From NCBI GenBank assembly GCA_023435725.1, contig JAEYRD010000036.1:1-64000 (forward strand): a DNA stretch of 64,000 bases. Reading direction: 5' to 3'. Positions 52,373 through 60,956 of the stretch are shown here, one piece after another (the stretch's first letter is position 1; every line of letters begins with the position of its first letter). The position numbers were made by a program, and so were the translations under genes. The notes under the pieces are model-generated. The model was not told where the DNA came from. It ran no database searches and saw nothing but the letters and a program-made list of their open reading frames with translations. This DNA comes from Pseudomonadota bacterium. Lineage in GTDB: Bacteria > Pseudomonadota > Alphaproteobacteria > Rhizobiales > Xanthobacteraceae.

Positions 52373-53482
52373 ATGAAGACACGTGCCGCCGTTGCTTTCG
52401 AAGCCAAGAAGCCGCTCGAGATCGTCGAAGTCGATCTGGAAGGACCGAAGGCCGGCGAAGTCCTGGTCGAGATCAAGGCGACGGGCATCTGCCATACCGA
52501 CGCCTACACGCTCGACGGCTTCGACAGCGAGGGAATCTTCCCGTCGATCCTGGGCCATGAGGGCGCCGGCATCATCCGCGAGATCGGCGCTGGCGTGAGC
52601 TCGGTGAAGCCGGGCGACCACGTCATTCCGCTCTACACGCCGGAATGCCGGCAGTGCAAAAGCTGCCTGAGCCAGAAGACCAATCTCTGCACCGCGATCC
52701 GCGCGACGCAGGGCAAGGGCGTGATGCCCGACGGAACCAGCCGCTTCTCCTACAAGGGCAAGCCGATCTACCACTACATGGGCTGTTCGACCTTCTCGAA
52801 CTTCACCGTGCTGCCGGAGATCGCGGTGGCGAAGATCCGCGAGGACGCGCCCTTCGACAAGAGCTGCTACATCGGCTGCGGCGTCACCACCGGCGTCGGC
52901 GCCGTCGTCAACACCGCTAAAGTCGAGCCGGGTTCGAACGTCGTCGTGTTCGGCCTCGGCGGCATCGGCCTCAACGTGATCCAGGGCGCCAAGATGGCCG
53001 GCGCCGACAAGATCATCGGCGTCGACATCAACGACTCCAAGGAAGATTGGGGCAAGCGGTTCGGCATGACCCACTTCGTCAATCCGAAGAAGGTCACCGG
53101 CGACATCGTCCAGCATCTGGTCGGCCTCACCGACGGCGGCGCCGACTACACCTTCGACTGCACCGGCAACACCACGGTGATGCGCCAGGCGCTGGAGGCC
53201 TGCCATCGCGGCTGGGGCACCTCGATCATCATCGGCGTCGCCGAAGCCGGCAAGGAGATCTCCACCCGCCCGTTCCAGCTCGTCACCGGGCGCAACTGGC
53301 GCGGCACGGCCTTCGGCGGCGCGCGCGGCCGCACCGACGTGCCGAAGATCGTCGACTGGTACATGAACGGAAAGATCCAGATCGATCCGATGATCACCCA
53401 CGTGCTCAAGCTCGAAGAGATCAACAAGGGCTTCGAGCTGATGCACGAGGGCAAATCCATCCGTTCAGTCGTCGTGTTCTAG
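52373..53482 (+). CDS. adhC: S-(hydroxymethyl)glutathione dehydrogenase/class III ADH
   Basis: 369 aa zinc-dependent enzyme that oxidises S-hydroxymethylglutathione to S-formylglutathione with NAD+ in the cytoplasm. Catalytic zinc: Cys40, His62 and a distal Cys169 in Gly-Cys-Gly-Val-Thr-Thr; structural zinc: Cys92, Cys95, Cys98, Cys106. NAD motif Gly-Leu-Gly-Gly-Ile-Gly. Also works as S-nitrosoglutathione reductase. Start 52373 has GAGGAG. Follows xoxFG by 62 bases, so formaldehyde made by XoxF is consumed by the next genes. Confidence 0.96.
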   Translation: MKTRAAVAFEAKKPLEIVEVDLEGPKAGEVLVEIKATGICHTDAYTLDGFDSEGIFPSILGHEGAGIIREIGAGVSSVKPGDHVIPLYTPECRQCKSCLSQKTNLCTAIRATQGKGVMPDGTSRFSYKGKPIYHYMGCSTFSNFTVLPEIAVAKIREDAPFDKSCYIGCGVTTGVGAVVNTAKVEPGSNVVVFGLGGIGLNVIQGAKMAGADKIIGVDINDSKEDWGKRFGMTHFVNPKKVTGDIVQHLVGLTDGGADYTFDCTGNTTVMRQALEACHRGWGTSIIIGVAEAGKEISTRPFQLVTGRNWRGTAFGGARGRTDVPKIVDWYMNGKIQIDPMITHVLKLEEINKGFELMHEGKSIRSVVVF

Positions 53483-53516
53483 TTCAATAGCGTCACCCCC
53501 AAAGGAGGATCGACCC

Positions 53517-54080
53517 ATGACTGTTGCACTCCACCCCTCGATCGATAACGGCATCAAACAGGGCAGCGGCAGCTTTGCCGGCGGCACGCTGGTCTGCAAA
53601 TGCACGGACCACCCGGTCAAGGTCGGCATCAAGGGCGATGTCGCTCACAACCACGCCTGTGGCTGCACCAAGTGCTGGAAGCCGCAGGGCGCGACCTTCT
53701 CGGTCGTCGCGGTGGTGCCGCGGCAGAACGTCACCGTGCTCGAGAACGGAGACAAGCTCCAGATCGTCGATCCCTCCGCGGTGATCCAGCGTCACGCCTG
53801 CAAGGCTTGCGGAACGCACATGTACGGCCGCATCGAGAACAAGAACCATCCGTTCTATGGCCTCGACTTCATCCATCCCGAGCTGTTCCAGGAGCAGGGC
53901 TCGCAGGCGCCGCAATTCGCCGCCTTCGTCTCCTCCGTGATCGAATCGGGCGTGAAGCCGGAGCAGATGGCGGGCATCCGTTCGCGGCTGAAGGAAATCG
54001 GGCTCGAGCCCTATGACTGTCTGTCGCCGGCGCTGATGGACGCGATCGCGACCCACGTGGCGAAAGCCAAGGCCGCCTGA
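53517..54080 (+). CDS. gfa: S-(hydroxymethyl)glutathione synthase (formaldehyde-activating enzyme)
   Basis: 187 aa. Joins formaldehyde and glutathione, the first step of detoxification. Two zinc sites: Cys27, Cys29, Cys48, Cys50, Cys53 and Cys95, Cys98 by family pattern (Cys-X-Cys, His-Ala-Cys-Gly-Cys, Cys-Lys-Ala-Cys). Strong AAAGGAGG upstream. Intergenic gap of 34 bases after adhC; ends with a hairpin. Confidence 0.96.
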   Translation: MTVALHPSIDNGIKQGSGSFAGGTLVCKCTDHPVKVGIKGDVAHNHACGCTKCWKPQGATFSVVAVVPRQNVTVLENGDKLQIVDPSAVIQRHACKACGTHMYGRIENKNHPFYGLDFIHPELFQEQGSQAPQFAAFVSSVIESGVKPEQMAGIRSRLKEIGLEPYDCLSPALMDAIATHVAKAKAA

Positions 54081-54135
54081 GCAAGGCGGCTTGAACAAGG
54101 CCGTCTGCGCAAAGCGCCAGACGTTCGCCACGCCC

Positions 54136-54170
54136 CCGGCTCGCTGGTCCAACCAACGCCAGCGAGCCGG
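54136..54170 (+). terminator. Long-stem hairpin ending the xoxF-gfa operon
   Basis: CCGGCTCGCTGG (54136-54147) pairs with CCAGCGAGCCGG (54159-54170), loop of 11 bases. No T-run directly after. Confidence 0.6.
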
Positions 54171-54735
54171 ATGGGCATGGCCCCTGGATTATCGCGGCGA
54201 TACGCCGCCTGTGCACTCCGCGTATGTGAGGGCCGTCAGCTCCCTCAGTCCTGGTCTCTGAATGACTGCGCAGTGCCGCCCGCTTCCTGCTTGAAGTCCG
54301 CGTCCCTGCGTTTCTCCCTCCCTCGACTGAGGCATACTGCTTCGTCCGCGCAGTGATTCTGGCGGACGAAGCTCTTTTGTTGCGCCTGCTCCGCAGGCGA
54401 GCTGCGTGATGCCGCGCCCTGCTTTTGACAAACCATCGATGCAATCTTGTCCCGGTGAGAACAGCCGGGTCTGAACACTTGGCTGTGAACGCCGGGCCGA
54501 CGCGATCTCTGCTACGATCGCGCGGTGACGATGCCGCGCGAAAATTCAATCAATCAAGAACAAGACGGGAGGTATCGAGCACGTCCGGACATTACGATTC
54601 GCATCCACCCCCCTGCCGGGATCTGCCCGCGCAGGACAACGGGCGGAGATGCGGTGACGCGACGCAACGGCTGTGCGCAGGCCGACGCTGGCAAATCCTA
54701 GAAATCGGCAAGCTTATGAAGAGCGAGGGATGATC
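54171..54735. other. Long intergenic region, no gene recognised
   Basis: 565 bases. Frames here are short, without a signal peptide or motif. TCCGCAGGCGAGCTGCG and nearby short repeats hint at a degenerate dispersed repeat. It probably also holds the promoter of the molybdenum hydroxylase genes near its right end. Confidence 0.35.
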
Positions 54736-55188
54736 ATGATCAAGGTGAAGATCAACGGCCAGGAGCAGAGCTGGGACGGCGACCCGGATCTCCCGCTACT
54801 CTGGTTCCTGCGTGACGAGGCCGGACTCACCGGCACCAAGTACGGCTGCGGTCAGGCCCTGTGCGGCGCCTGCACGGTCATCGTCGACAAGGAAGCGGTG
54901 CGCGCCTGCATCACATCGATCAACGACGTCGCGGGGCGCGAGGTCACCACGATCGAGGGACTGCATCCGAACGGCGATCATCCCGTCCAGAAGGCCTGGC
55001 GCCAGCTCAACGTTCCCCAATGCGGCTTTTGCCAGGCCGGCCAGATCATGCAGGCCGCGGCACTTCTGATGGATAACCCCAAACCCTCGCACGACCAGAT
55101 CCGCCAGGGGATGTCCGGAAACATCTGCCGCTGCGGCTGCTACCAGCGCATCGAGAACGCCGTCCACCTCGCATCGACGGGAGTGTGA
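54736..55188 (+). CDS. (2Fe-2S) small subunit of molybdenum hydroxylase (isoquinoline 1-oxidoreductase alpha-like)
   Basis: 150 aa. N-terminal plant-type ferredoxin fold with Cys-Gly-Gln-Ala-Leu-Cys-Gly-Ala-Cys-Thr near 43, last Cys near 65, then the second cluster Gln-Cys-Gly-Phe-Cys-Gln-Ala-Gly near 100 and Gly-Asn-Ile-Cys-Arg-Cys-Gly-Cys near 135. Forms a complex with the large subunit one base downstream. ATG at 54736 follows GAGGGA; 54730 is an alternative. Probably oxidises aldehydes or N-heterocycles. Confidence 0.93.
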   Translation: MIKVKINGQEQSWDGDPDLPLLWFLRDEAGLTGTKYGCGQALCGACTVIVDKEAVRACITSINDVAGREVTTIEGLHPNGDHPVQKAWRQLNVPQCGFCQAGQIMQAAALLMDNPKPSHDQIRQGMSGNICRCGCYQRIENAVHLASTGV

Positions 55189-55189
55189 C

Positions 55190-57502
55190 ATGAATTTCAT
55201 CGACAACCCCGGGAAGCTTCGTGGCTTCGAAAAGAACATCCGCGTCGAGAAGGTCTCGCGCCGCAGTATCCTGAAGGGGCTCGGCGTCAGCAGCGCCTTC
55301 GTGCTCGCCGCGCCCGTGATGTCGCGCCAGGCGTTTGCCTATGAGACCGGCGCCGGCAAGATGCCGCATGGCGTCGTGGTCGATCCGCGCGTCTTCGTCG
55401 CGGTCGCCTCCGACGGCACCGTCACCATCATCGCCCACCGCTCCGAGATGGGAACGGGCGTGCGCACCAGCCTGCCCCTGATCGTGGCGGAGGAGATGGA
55501 AGCCGACTGGTCCAGGGTGAAGGTGGAGCAGGCGCATGGCGACGAGGTCAAGTTCGGCAACCAGGACACCGACGGCTCGCGCAGCACGCGGCATTACCTG
55601 ATCCCGATGCGCCAGATCGGCGCTTCCGCCCGCATCATGCTGGAGCAGGCAGCAGCCAAGCGTTGGGGCGTGCCCGCGACCGAGGTCAAGGCCGTCAATC
55701 ACGAGATCGTCCACAGCGCCAGCGGACGCAAGCTCGGCTTCGGCGAACTCGCGGCCGATGCCGCCAAGGAATCGGTGCCGAGCATCGAAGGCCTCAAGCT
55801 GAAGGACCCCAAGGACTTCCGCTATCTGGCCAAGGGCCAGGTCAGCATCGTCGACCTCCACGACATCACCACCGGCAAGGCGCGTTACGGCGCCGACGTA
55901 CGCCTGCCCGGCATGAAGTATGCCGTGATCGCGCGCCCGCCGGTGACCGGGGGCAAGCTGGCCTCGTTCGATCCCGACGCAGCTCTGAAGGTACCAGGCG
56001 TCGAAAAGGTGATGCAGGCGCGCGGCTGGCCGTGGCCGTCGAAATTCCAGCCGCTTGGCGGAGTCGCCGTGATCGCGCGCAACACCGGTGCGGCGATCAA
56101 GGGCCGCGACGCGCTGAAGCTGGTCTGGGATGACGGCGCCAACGGCAAATACGACTCGGCCGCCTATCGCAAGGAGCTCGAGGAGGCCGCGCGCAAACCC
56201 GGCCTCGTCGTGCGCCAGGAGGGCGACGCCGACGCCGCCCTGAAGGGCGCCGACAAGGTCGTCGTCGGCGAATATTATCTGCCGCATCTTGCCCATGTCA
56301 GCATGGAGCCGCCGGTGGCGGTCGCCGACGTCAAGGGCGACAAGGCTGAGATCTGGGCGCCGGTGCAGAGCCCCGGCGGCACCCGCGAGGACGTCGCCAA
56401 GACGCTCGGCATCCCCGAGGACAACGTCACCGTCAACGTGACGCTGCTCGGCGGCGGCTTCGGCCGCAAGTCGAAATGCGACTTCGCGCTCGAGGCGGCA
56501 CTGCTGTCGAGGGAGCTGGGCGCGCCCGTGAAGGTGCAATGGACGCGCGAGGACGACCTCCACCACGACTTCCTGCACACCGTCTCGGTCGAGCGGATCG
56601 AGGCGGGGCTCGACAAGGACGGCAAGGTGATCGCCTGGCGCCATCGCAGCGTGGCGCCCACCATCGCCTCGACCTTCGCCGCCGGCGCAAACCACGCGGC
56701 ACCATTCGAGCTTGGCATGGGTCTCGTCGACATGCCGTTCGAGATCGCCAACATCTCCTGCGAGAACCCGGAAGCGGCCGCGCATACACGTATCGGCTGG
56801 TTCCGGTCGGTCTCGAACATCCCGCGCGCCTTCGCGGTGCAGTCGATGGTCGGCGAAATCGCGCATGCTACCGGCCGCGACCAGAAGGAGACTCTGCTCG
56901 CGCTGATCGGTACGCCCCGGATCGTCAAGCCGGCGGTGAAGGACTTGTGGAACTACGGCGAGCCCTTCGACAGCTACCCGATCGACACCGCGCGCCTGCG
57001 CAAGGTGGTCGAGCTTGTCGCCGAGAAGGGCGAATGGGGCCGTCAGGTACCCAAGGGCCACGGTCTCGGCATTGCTGTGCACCGTAGCTTCGTCAGCTAC
57101 ATCGCTACCATCGTCGAGGTGGTTGTCGACGACAAGGGCAAGCTGACGGTGCCGCGGGTCGACACCGCGATTGATTGCGGCACCTACGTCAACCCCGAGC
57201 GCATCGCCTCTCAGATCGAGGGCGCGGCGATCATGGGGCTGAGCCTCGCCAAGTACGGCGAGGTCAGCTTCAAGGACGGCAAGGTCGAGCAGAAGAACTT
57301 TGACGACTTCCAGGTCATCAGGATGGACGAGTCTCCAGTGGTGACCAACGTCTACATCGTGCCGCCCGCGCCCGGCACGCCGCCGAGCGGCGTCGGCGAA
57401 CCCGGCGTGCCTCCGTTCGCGCCGGCGCTGATGAACGCGATCTTCGCTGCGACCGGAAAGCGCATCCGCAGCCTGCCGCTCGGCAAGCAATTGGAAACCT
57501 GA
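55190..57502 (+). CDS. Molybdopterin-binding subunit (isoquinoline 1-oxidoreductase beta-like)
   Basis: 770 aa. Arg-Arg-Ser-Ile-Leu-Lys-Gly near residue 23 plus a hydrophobic stretch forms a Tat signal, so the dimer is exported after cofactor insertion. Molybdopterin dinucleotide-binding Gly-Gly-Gly-Phe-Gly-Arg-Lys near 425 and the C-terminal Gly-Val-Gly-Glu-Pro-Gly-Val-Pro-Pro with the catalytic Glu. The substrate may be an aldehyde from alcohol oxidation by the nearby PQQ enzymes. No cytochrome c subunit is adjacent. Confidence 0.92.
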   Translation: MNFIDNPGKLRGFEKNIRVEKVSRRSILKGLGVSSAFVLAAPVMSRQAFAYETGAGKMPHGVVVDPRVFVAVASDGTVTIIAHRSEMGTGVRTSLPLIVAEEMEADWSRVKVEQAHGDEVKFGNQDTDGSRSTRHYLIPMRQIGASARIMLEQAAAKRWGVPATEVKAVNHEIVHSASGRKLGFGELAADAAKESVPSIEGLKLKDPKDFRYLAKGQVSIVDLHDITTGKARYGADVRLPGMKYAVIARPPVTGGKLASFDPDAALKVPGVEKVMQARGWPWPSKFQPLGGVAVIARNTGAAIKGRDALKLVWDDGANGKYDSAAYRKELEEAARKPGLVVRQEGDADAALKGADKVVVGEYYLPHLAHVSMEPPVAVADVKGDKAEIWAPVQSPGGTREDVAKTLGIPEDNVTVNVTLLGGGFGRKSKCDFALEAALLSRELGAPVKVQWTREDDLHHDFLHTVSVERIEAGLDKDGKVIAWRHRSVAPTIASTFAAGANHAAPFELGMGLVDMPFEIANISCENPEAAAHTRIGWFRSVSNIPRAFAVQSMVGEIAHATGRDQKETLLALIGTPRIVKPAVKDLWNYGEPFDSYPIDTARLRKVVELVAEKGEWGRQVPKGHGLGIAVHRSFVSYIATIVEVVVDDKGKLTVPRVDTAIDCGTYVNPERIASQIEGAAIMGLSLAKYGEVSFKDGKVEQKNFDDFQVIRMDESPVVTNVYIVPPAPGTPPSGVGEPGVPPFAPALMNAIFAATGKRIRSLPLGKQLET

Positions 57503-57518
57503 AGCGCCATAGGCGCTT
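57502..57518 (+). terminator. 7-bp hairpin right after molybdenum hydroxylase stop
   Basis: AAGCGCC-ATA-GGCGCTT overlaps the stop codon end and is followed by TAGG rather than a T-run. Modest terminator candidate. Confidence 0.45.
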
Positions 57519-57533
57519 TAGGCTGTCGTTTGA

Positions 57534-57577
57534 GCATGATCGTTTCGGAAAAGTGCTGCATACTTTTCCGGATCATG
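57534..57577. repeat. Dispersed inverted repeat (CATGATC...GATCATG)
   Basis: Arms CATGATC-G-TTTCGGAAAAGT and ACTTTTCCG-GATCATG pair around GCTGCAT. It is one of the most common intergenic repeats of Bradyrhizobium as I remember it; no comparison was made. Confidence 0.6.
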
Positions 57578-57639
57578 GTCCAGAGACGGAACACAAGGCG
57601 GCCTTGCGCCGTTTCCATCGATCTGACAGGAGCAGATCG

Positions 57640-57897
57640 ATGATCAACATCTCAAGGGCGCTCGCGGCCTCGCTGTCGGGCGCCTTTCTTTTGACGAGCG
57701 GCGGCGCTTTCGCCCAGAGCAACACGACGCCACCGACCACCGCCACGCGCCCCACCGCACCGGACCAGAACTCGCTTCCCAACGCCAGCGCCCCGCCCGC
57801 CTCGACCACCCAGACCACCGGGCAGAGCAGCACCGATCCGAAGGTTCAGGAGATGAACCAGAAGGAGAAGGACAAGGTCGACCGCCAGGGCAAATAG
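57640..57897 (+). CDS. Small exported low-complexity protein
   Basis: 85 aa. Signal peptide to about 25 (Ala-Phe-Ala-Gln). The mature part is Thr/Pro/Ser/Ala-rich (Thr-Thr-Pro-Pro, Ala-Pro-Pro-Ala) and ends in a charged Lys/Glu/Asp helix. No domain recognised; resembles small secreted proteins of Bradyrhizobium. ACAGGAG lies upstream at good spacing. Confidence 0.6.
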   Translation: MINISRALAASLSGAFLLTSGGAFAQSNTTPPTTATRPTAPDQNSLPNASAPPASTTQTTGQSSTDPKVQEMNQKEKDKVDRQGK

Positions 57898-57939
57898 ACT
57901 CGGCGCATGGGCGTTTCAGCGCTGCATGGCAGCAGCTAC

Positions 57940-58195
57940 TCGCCAAGGGGCATCGGTGTGCCCTCTCCCCTTGCTTGTGGGAGAGTGTAGCGACGCTGAA
58001 AGACACACACTGATAGGGTAAGGGGTCTGTCTCCGCGGACAGAGAGAGACCTCCGTCCGGCGCGCGCAATGGGCGCGCCACCTTCTCCCCCAACAAGGGG
58101 AGAAAGGAAGACACCCTGGGCACACGCAAAGTGCGGCGGACGTTTCGACCGCCGCACTTCGCTCCCCCCACCGCTCCGCCTTCGTCGATCCGCCC
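57940..58195. repeat. Dispersed GC-rich inverted repeat and spacer
   Basis: CTCTCCCCTTGC and CTTCTCCCCCAACAAGGGGAGAA lie in a region with CACACACTGATAGGG and GTCCGGCGCGC. CTTCTCCCC...GGGGAGAAG is a perfect inverted repeat. The element resembles others in the window. Between the small exported protein and the third PQQ dehydrogenase I see no gene. Confidence 0.45.
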
Positions 58196-58202
58196 GCGGA
58201 GC

Positions 58203-59927
58203 TTATTTCTTCAGCGCGAACACCCAGATGACGCCGCCCTGCGGCACATTGGATTCGATGCCGATATTATTGGTCGCCAGCGCATCCTGGATACGCTGCG
58301 CGTCGACTCCCCAGCCGGACTGGATCGCGACGTACTGGGTGCCGTCGATCTCATAGGACATCGGCATGCCCATGATGCCGGAGTTGGTCTTCTGCTCCCA
58401 CAGGAGTTCGCCGGTCTTGGCGTTGAACGCTCGGAAGTTGCGGTCGTTGGTGCCACCGGCGAAGATGAGATCGCCTGCAGTTGCCGTGACCGACCCGAAC
58501 ATCTGCGACTTCGGGAAGTTATGTTGCCACACCTTCTTGCCGGTCGCGGGATCCCAGGCCTGTATCTCACCGAAATGATCGGCGCCGGGCTTCGCCTTCA
58601 GGCCGATGTCCTCCGGCTTGGTGCCAAGCCACAGTTCGCCCGGCTTGAGCGCGATCTTTTCGCCGGTGAAGCCGCCGCAGAAATTCTCGTTGGCTGGCAC
58701 GTAGACGAGCCCGGTTTTCTGGCTATAGGCCGCCGACGGCCAGTCCTTGCCGCCCCACAGCGACGGGCAGAACTCGACGCGCTTGCCGATGACCGGCTTA
58801 TGGTCGGGATCGACGATCGGCTTGCCGCTCTCATCGATGCCCTTCCAGACATCGGTTGAGACGAACGGCCAGCCCGCGACGTAGTTGATCTTGGTCGGCG
58901 TGCGCTCCAACACCCAGAAGATCGCGTCGCGTCCGGGATGGACCAGGCTCTTGATGCTGCGTCCGTCGCGCTGCAGGTCGATCAGCATCGGCGCCTCGAC
59001 CTCGTCCCAATCCCAGGAATCGTTCTGGTGGTACTGGTGATAGGTCTTGATCTTGCCGTTACTGGGATCGAGCGCGAGCACTGATGAGGTGTAGAGGTTA
59101 TCGCCGGGATGCATCTCGCCGGGCCACGGCGCGGCGTTACCGACCCCCCAATAGATCGTCTTGGTGTCCTTGTCGTAATTGCCGGTCATCCAGGCCGAGC
59201 CGCCGCCGTTCTTCCAGTCGTCGCCCTGCCAGGTGTCGTGACCCGGCTCGCCCTCGCCCGGAATGGTGTAGGTCCGCCACAGCTCCTTGCCATCCTTGGC
59301 ATCATAGGCGGCGACGTAACCGCGCACGCCGAACTCGCCGCCGGAGCCACCGACGATCACCTTTCCGTCGACGACCAGCGGCATCAGGGTCATGTACTGC
59401 CCCTTCTTGTAGTCCTGTACCTTGGTGTCCCACACCACCTTGCCGGTCTTGGCGTCGAGCGCGACGACGTGGTCGTCGGTGGTGGCGAGATAGAGCTTGT
59501 CCTCCCAAAGGCCGACGCCGCGGCTGGTGGGGTGCAGTTGGAACAGATCGTCCGGAAGCTGTCGCTTGTAGCGCCAATATTCGTCGCCGGTCTTCGCGTT
59601 CAGCGCGATCACCTGTCCCATCGGGGTCGCCACGAACATCACGCCGTTGTTGACGATCGGCGGCGCCTCGTGGCCTTCGACGACACCCGTGGCAAACGTC
59701 CAGACCGGCGTGAGATTCTTCACATTCGAGGTGTTGATCTGGTCGAGGGGGCTGTAGCCCTGCCCGTCATAGGTGCGCCGGTAGAGCATCCAGTTGCCGG
59801 GTTCCGGATTTTCCAGCCGCTGCGTGGTGACCGGAGAATAATTCTCGATCGGGCCGGCGCCCGCGGCGGTCGAGACAAGGCACGTGAAAGCGACGAAGCC
59901 GGACAGTAACCATTGCTTCCTGGTCAT
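58203..59927 (-). CDS. PQQ-dependent dehydrogenase lacking the vicinal cysteines
   Basis: 574 aa eight-bladed quinoprotein with signal peptide to about residue 24. Metal and catalytic residues are kept: Glu198 (Gly-Gly-Glu-Phe), Asn264 and Asp306/Asp308 in Ser-Trp-Asp-Trp-Asp. The Asp-Trp-Asp form keeps the second Asp that marks lanthanide enzymes, but the place of the Cys-Cys pair reads His-Pro-Thr-Ser (132-135). Other quinoproteins lacking the disulphide are known, but with this site the pairing is notable. Substrate is open. No cytochrome c gene is adjacent; a Rieske protein is upstream. Confidence 0.85.
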   Translation of the reverse strand: MTRKQWLLSGFVAFTCLVSTAAGAGPIENYSPVTTQRLENPEPGNWMLYRRTYDGQGYSPLDQINTSNVKNLTPVWTFATGVVEGHEAPPIVNNGVMFVATPMGQVIALNAKTGDEYWRYKRQLPDDLFQLHPTSRGVGLWEDKLYLATTDDHVVALDAKTGKVVWDTKVQDYKKGQYMTLMPLVVDGKVIVGGSGGEFGVRGYVAAYDAKDGKELWRTYTIPGEGEPGHDTWQGDDWKNGGGSAWMTGNYDKDTKTIYWGVGNAAPWPGEMHPGDNLYTSSVLALDPSNGKIKTYHQYHQNDSWDWDEVEAPMLIDLQRDGRSIKSLVHPGRDAIFWVLERTPTKINYVAGWPFVSTDVWKGIDESGKPIVDPDHKPVIGKRVEFCPSLWGGKDWPSAAYSQKTGLVYVPANENFCGGFTGEKIALKPGELWLGTKPEDIGLKAKPGADHFGEIQAWDPATGKKVWQHNFPKSQMFGSVTATAGDLIFAGGTNDRNFRAFNAKTGELLWEQKTNSGIMGMPMSYEIDGTQYVAIQSGWGVDAQRIQDALATNNIGIESNVPQGGVIWVFALKK

Positions 59928-59949
59928 GGACGTTCCCCTTTTTCATCCG

Positions 59950-59974
59950 TTTGAATTCTTGCTTTGAATTCTTG
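59950..59974. repeat. Tandem 12-mer TTTGAATTCTTG upstream of the third PQQ dehydrogenase
   Basis: Two exact copies (59950-59961 and 59963-59974) with one base between them, 23-47 bases upstream of the start codon on the minus strand. They could be a regulator's twin site or part of the promoter. Confidence 0.5.
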
Positions 59975-60044
59975 TCGTTCGTCCCGTCGTCCGCCCCTCG
60001 GCGGATGCGGCCTCTCGTGACGCGGGCCCAACCCCGCACGCCCG

Positions 60045-60695
60045 TCATCTTGGCTGCGCGCCACCTACCTTTCCGATGAAGTTGCCGGCAACGCTGAGCG
60101 AGCCGTCAGTGAGTGCGAGCGGCAGCGCCGCGAGCCGTCGCGGTGCCGGCCCGAACACGACCTGCGCGCCCGCGCGGGGATCGTATTCAGAGTTGTGGCA
60201 CATGCACTTGAACACCTCCTTGTCGCCGACATCGCTCTTCACCCAGGCGGTGACGGGACAGCCGGCATGGGCACAGATCGCCGAATAGGCGACGATGCCG
60301 TCGACGGCGCGCGCTTTCGTTTGCTCGTCGAGCTCGGCGGGATCGAGCCGGATGATCAGGATCTCGTTGAGCCGCGAGGCGCTGCGCACGACCGATGTCT
60401 TGGGGTCCTTCGGCCAGGCATGCACCGGCGGTCCGCCGGCCGGAAGATCGGCCGCGGTAATCAGCTTTCCTTCCTGCTCGCCTTCGGAGAAAACGAGCAG
60501 ATCGCCCTTCTGCGGCCGTTCGTCGGAGCCGGGCGGATCCTCGTCCGCGCGCGCTTGCATGGAACAGCCGAGACAGGCGGTCGTAGCAAGCGCACTAAGC
60601 AGCAGCGTTCGCCGCGTTTGCTCCGTACACGCATCGGATTCAAGTTCCGCAGATATCTCGGGGGAGGATGTGGTGTTGGACGATGCACTCGACAT
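60045..60695 (-). CDS. Exported Rieske (2Fe-2S) protein
   Basis: 216 aa from the start at 60695. A Tat-like signal (Thr-Arg-Arg-Thr-Leu-Leu-Leu-Ser-Ala-Leu-Ala-Thr-Thr-Ala-Cys) precedes a Rieske domain with Cys-Ala-His-Ala-Gly-Cys and Cys-Met-Cys-His-Asn-Ser-Glu-Tyr-Asp-Pro. Its place next to the PQQ dehydrogenase without a cytochrome c suggests a periplasmic electron carrier for that enzyme, which is inference. An ATG at 60800 would add 35 residues; neither start has a strong ribosome site. Confidence 0.82.
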   Translation of the reverse strand: MSSASSNTTSSPEISAELESDACTEQTRRTLLLSALATTACLGCSMQARADEDPPGSDERPQKGDLLVFSEGEQEGKLITAADLPAGGPPVHAWPKDPKTSVVRSASRLNEILIIRLDPAELDEQTKARAVDGIVAYSAICAHAGCPVTAWVKSDVGDKEVFKCMCHNSEYDPRAGAQVVFGPAPRRLAALPLALTDGSLSVAGNFIGKVGGAQPR

Positions 60696-60956
60696 GCCCG
60701 CTAGCAGGCGCCGGAAGTCTGCCGAAAACAAGGCGAAGAATTGGCGCCGCAGTGCATCAATATGTCTTTGCTCGCTTTGATTGAGCGAGACTGAACGCAT
60801 TCAAACGCGTTTTTGCAGTTTCAACGTCATGCCGCGCGATCGGCATGATGATTCTGCAGATCAGACCGATGATGTTGGAATTGGTGCAGCGCGCTATTGG
60901 TCACGCAATGCAACCAGGAAGCGATACAACTGCACGTTTGACAGGCAGGCCGGTCG

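Noticed and set aside
54245..54478. 77-aa minus-strand frame in the gap after gfa
   Set aside because: No ribosome site, no motif, Arg/Ser/Gln-rich translation; probably part of a degenerate repeat.
55046..57490. 814-aa minus-strand frame opposite the molybdenum hydroxylase
   Set aside because: Antisense shadow with the His/Arg/Asp-rich composition typical of these; the plus-strand gene has all family residues.
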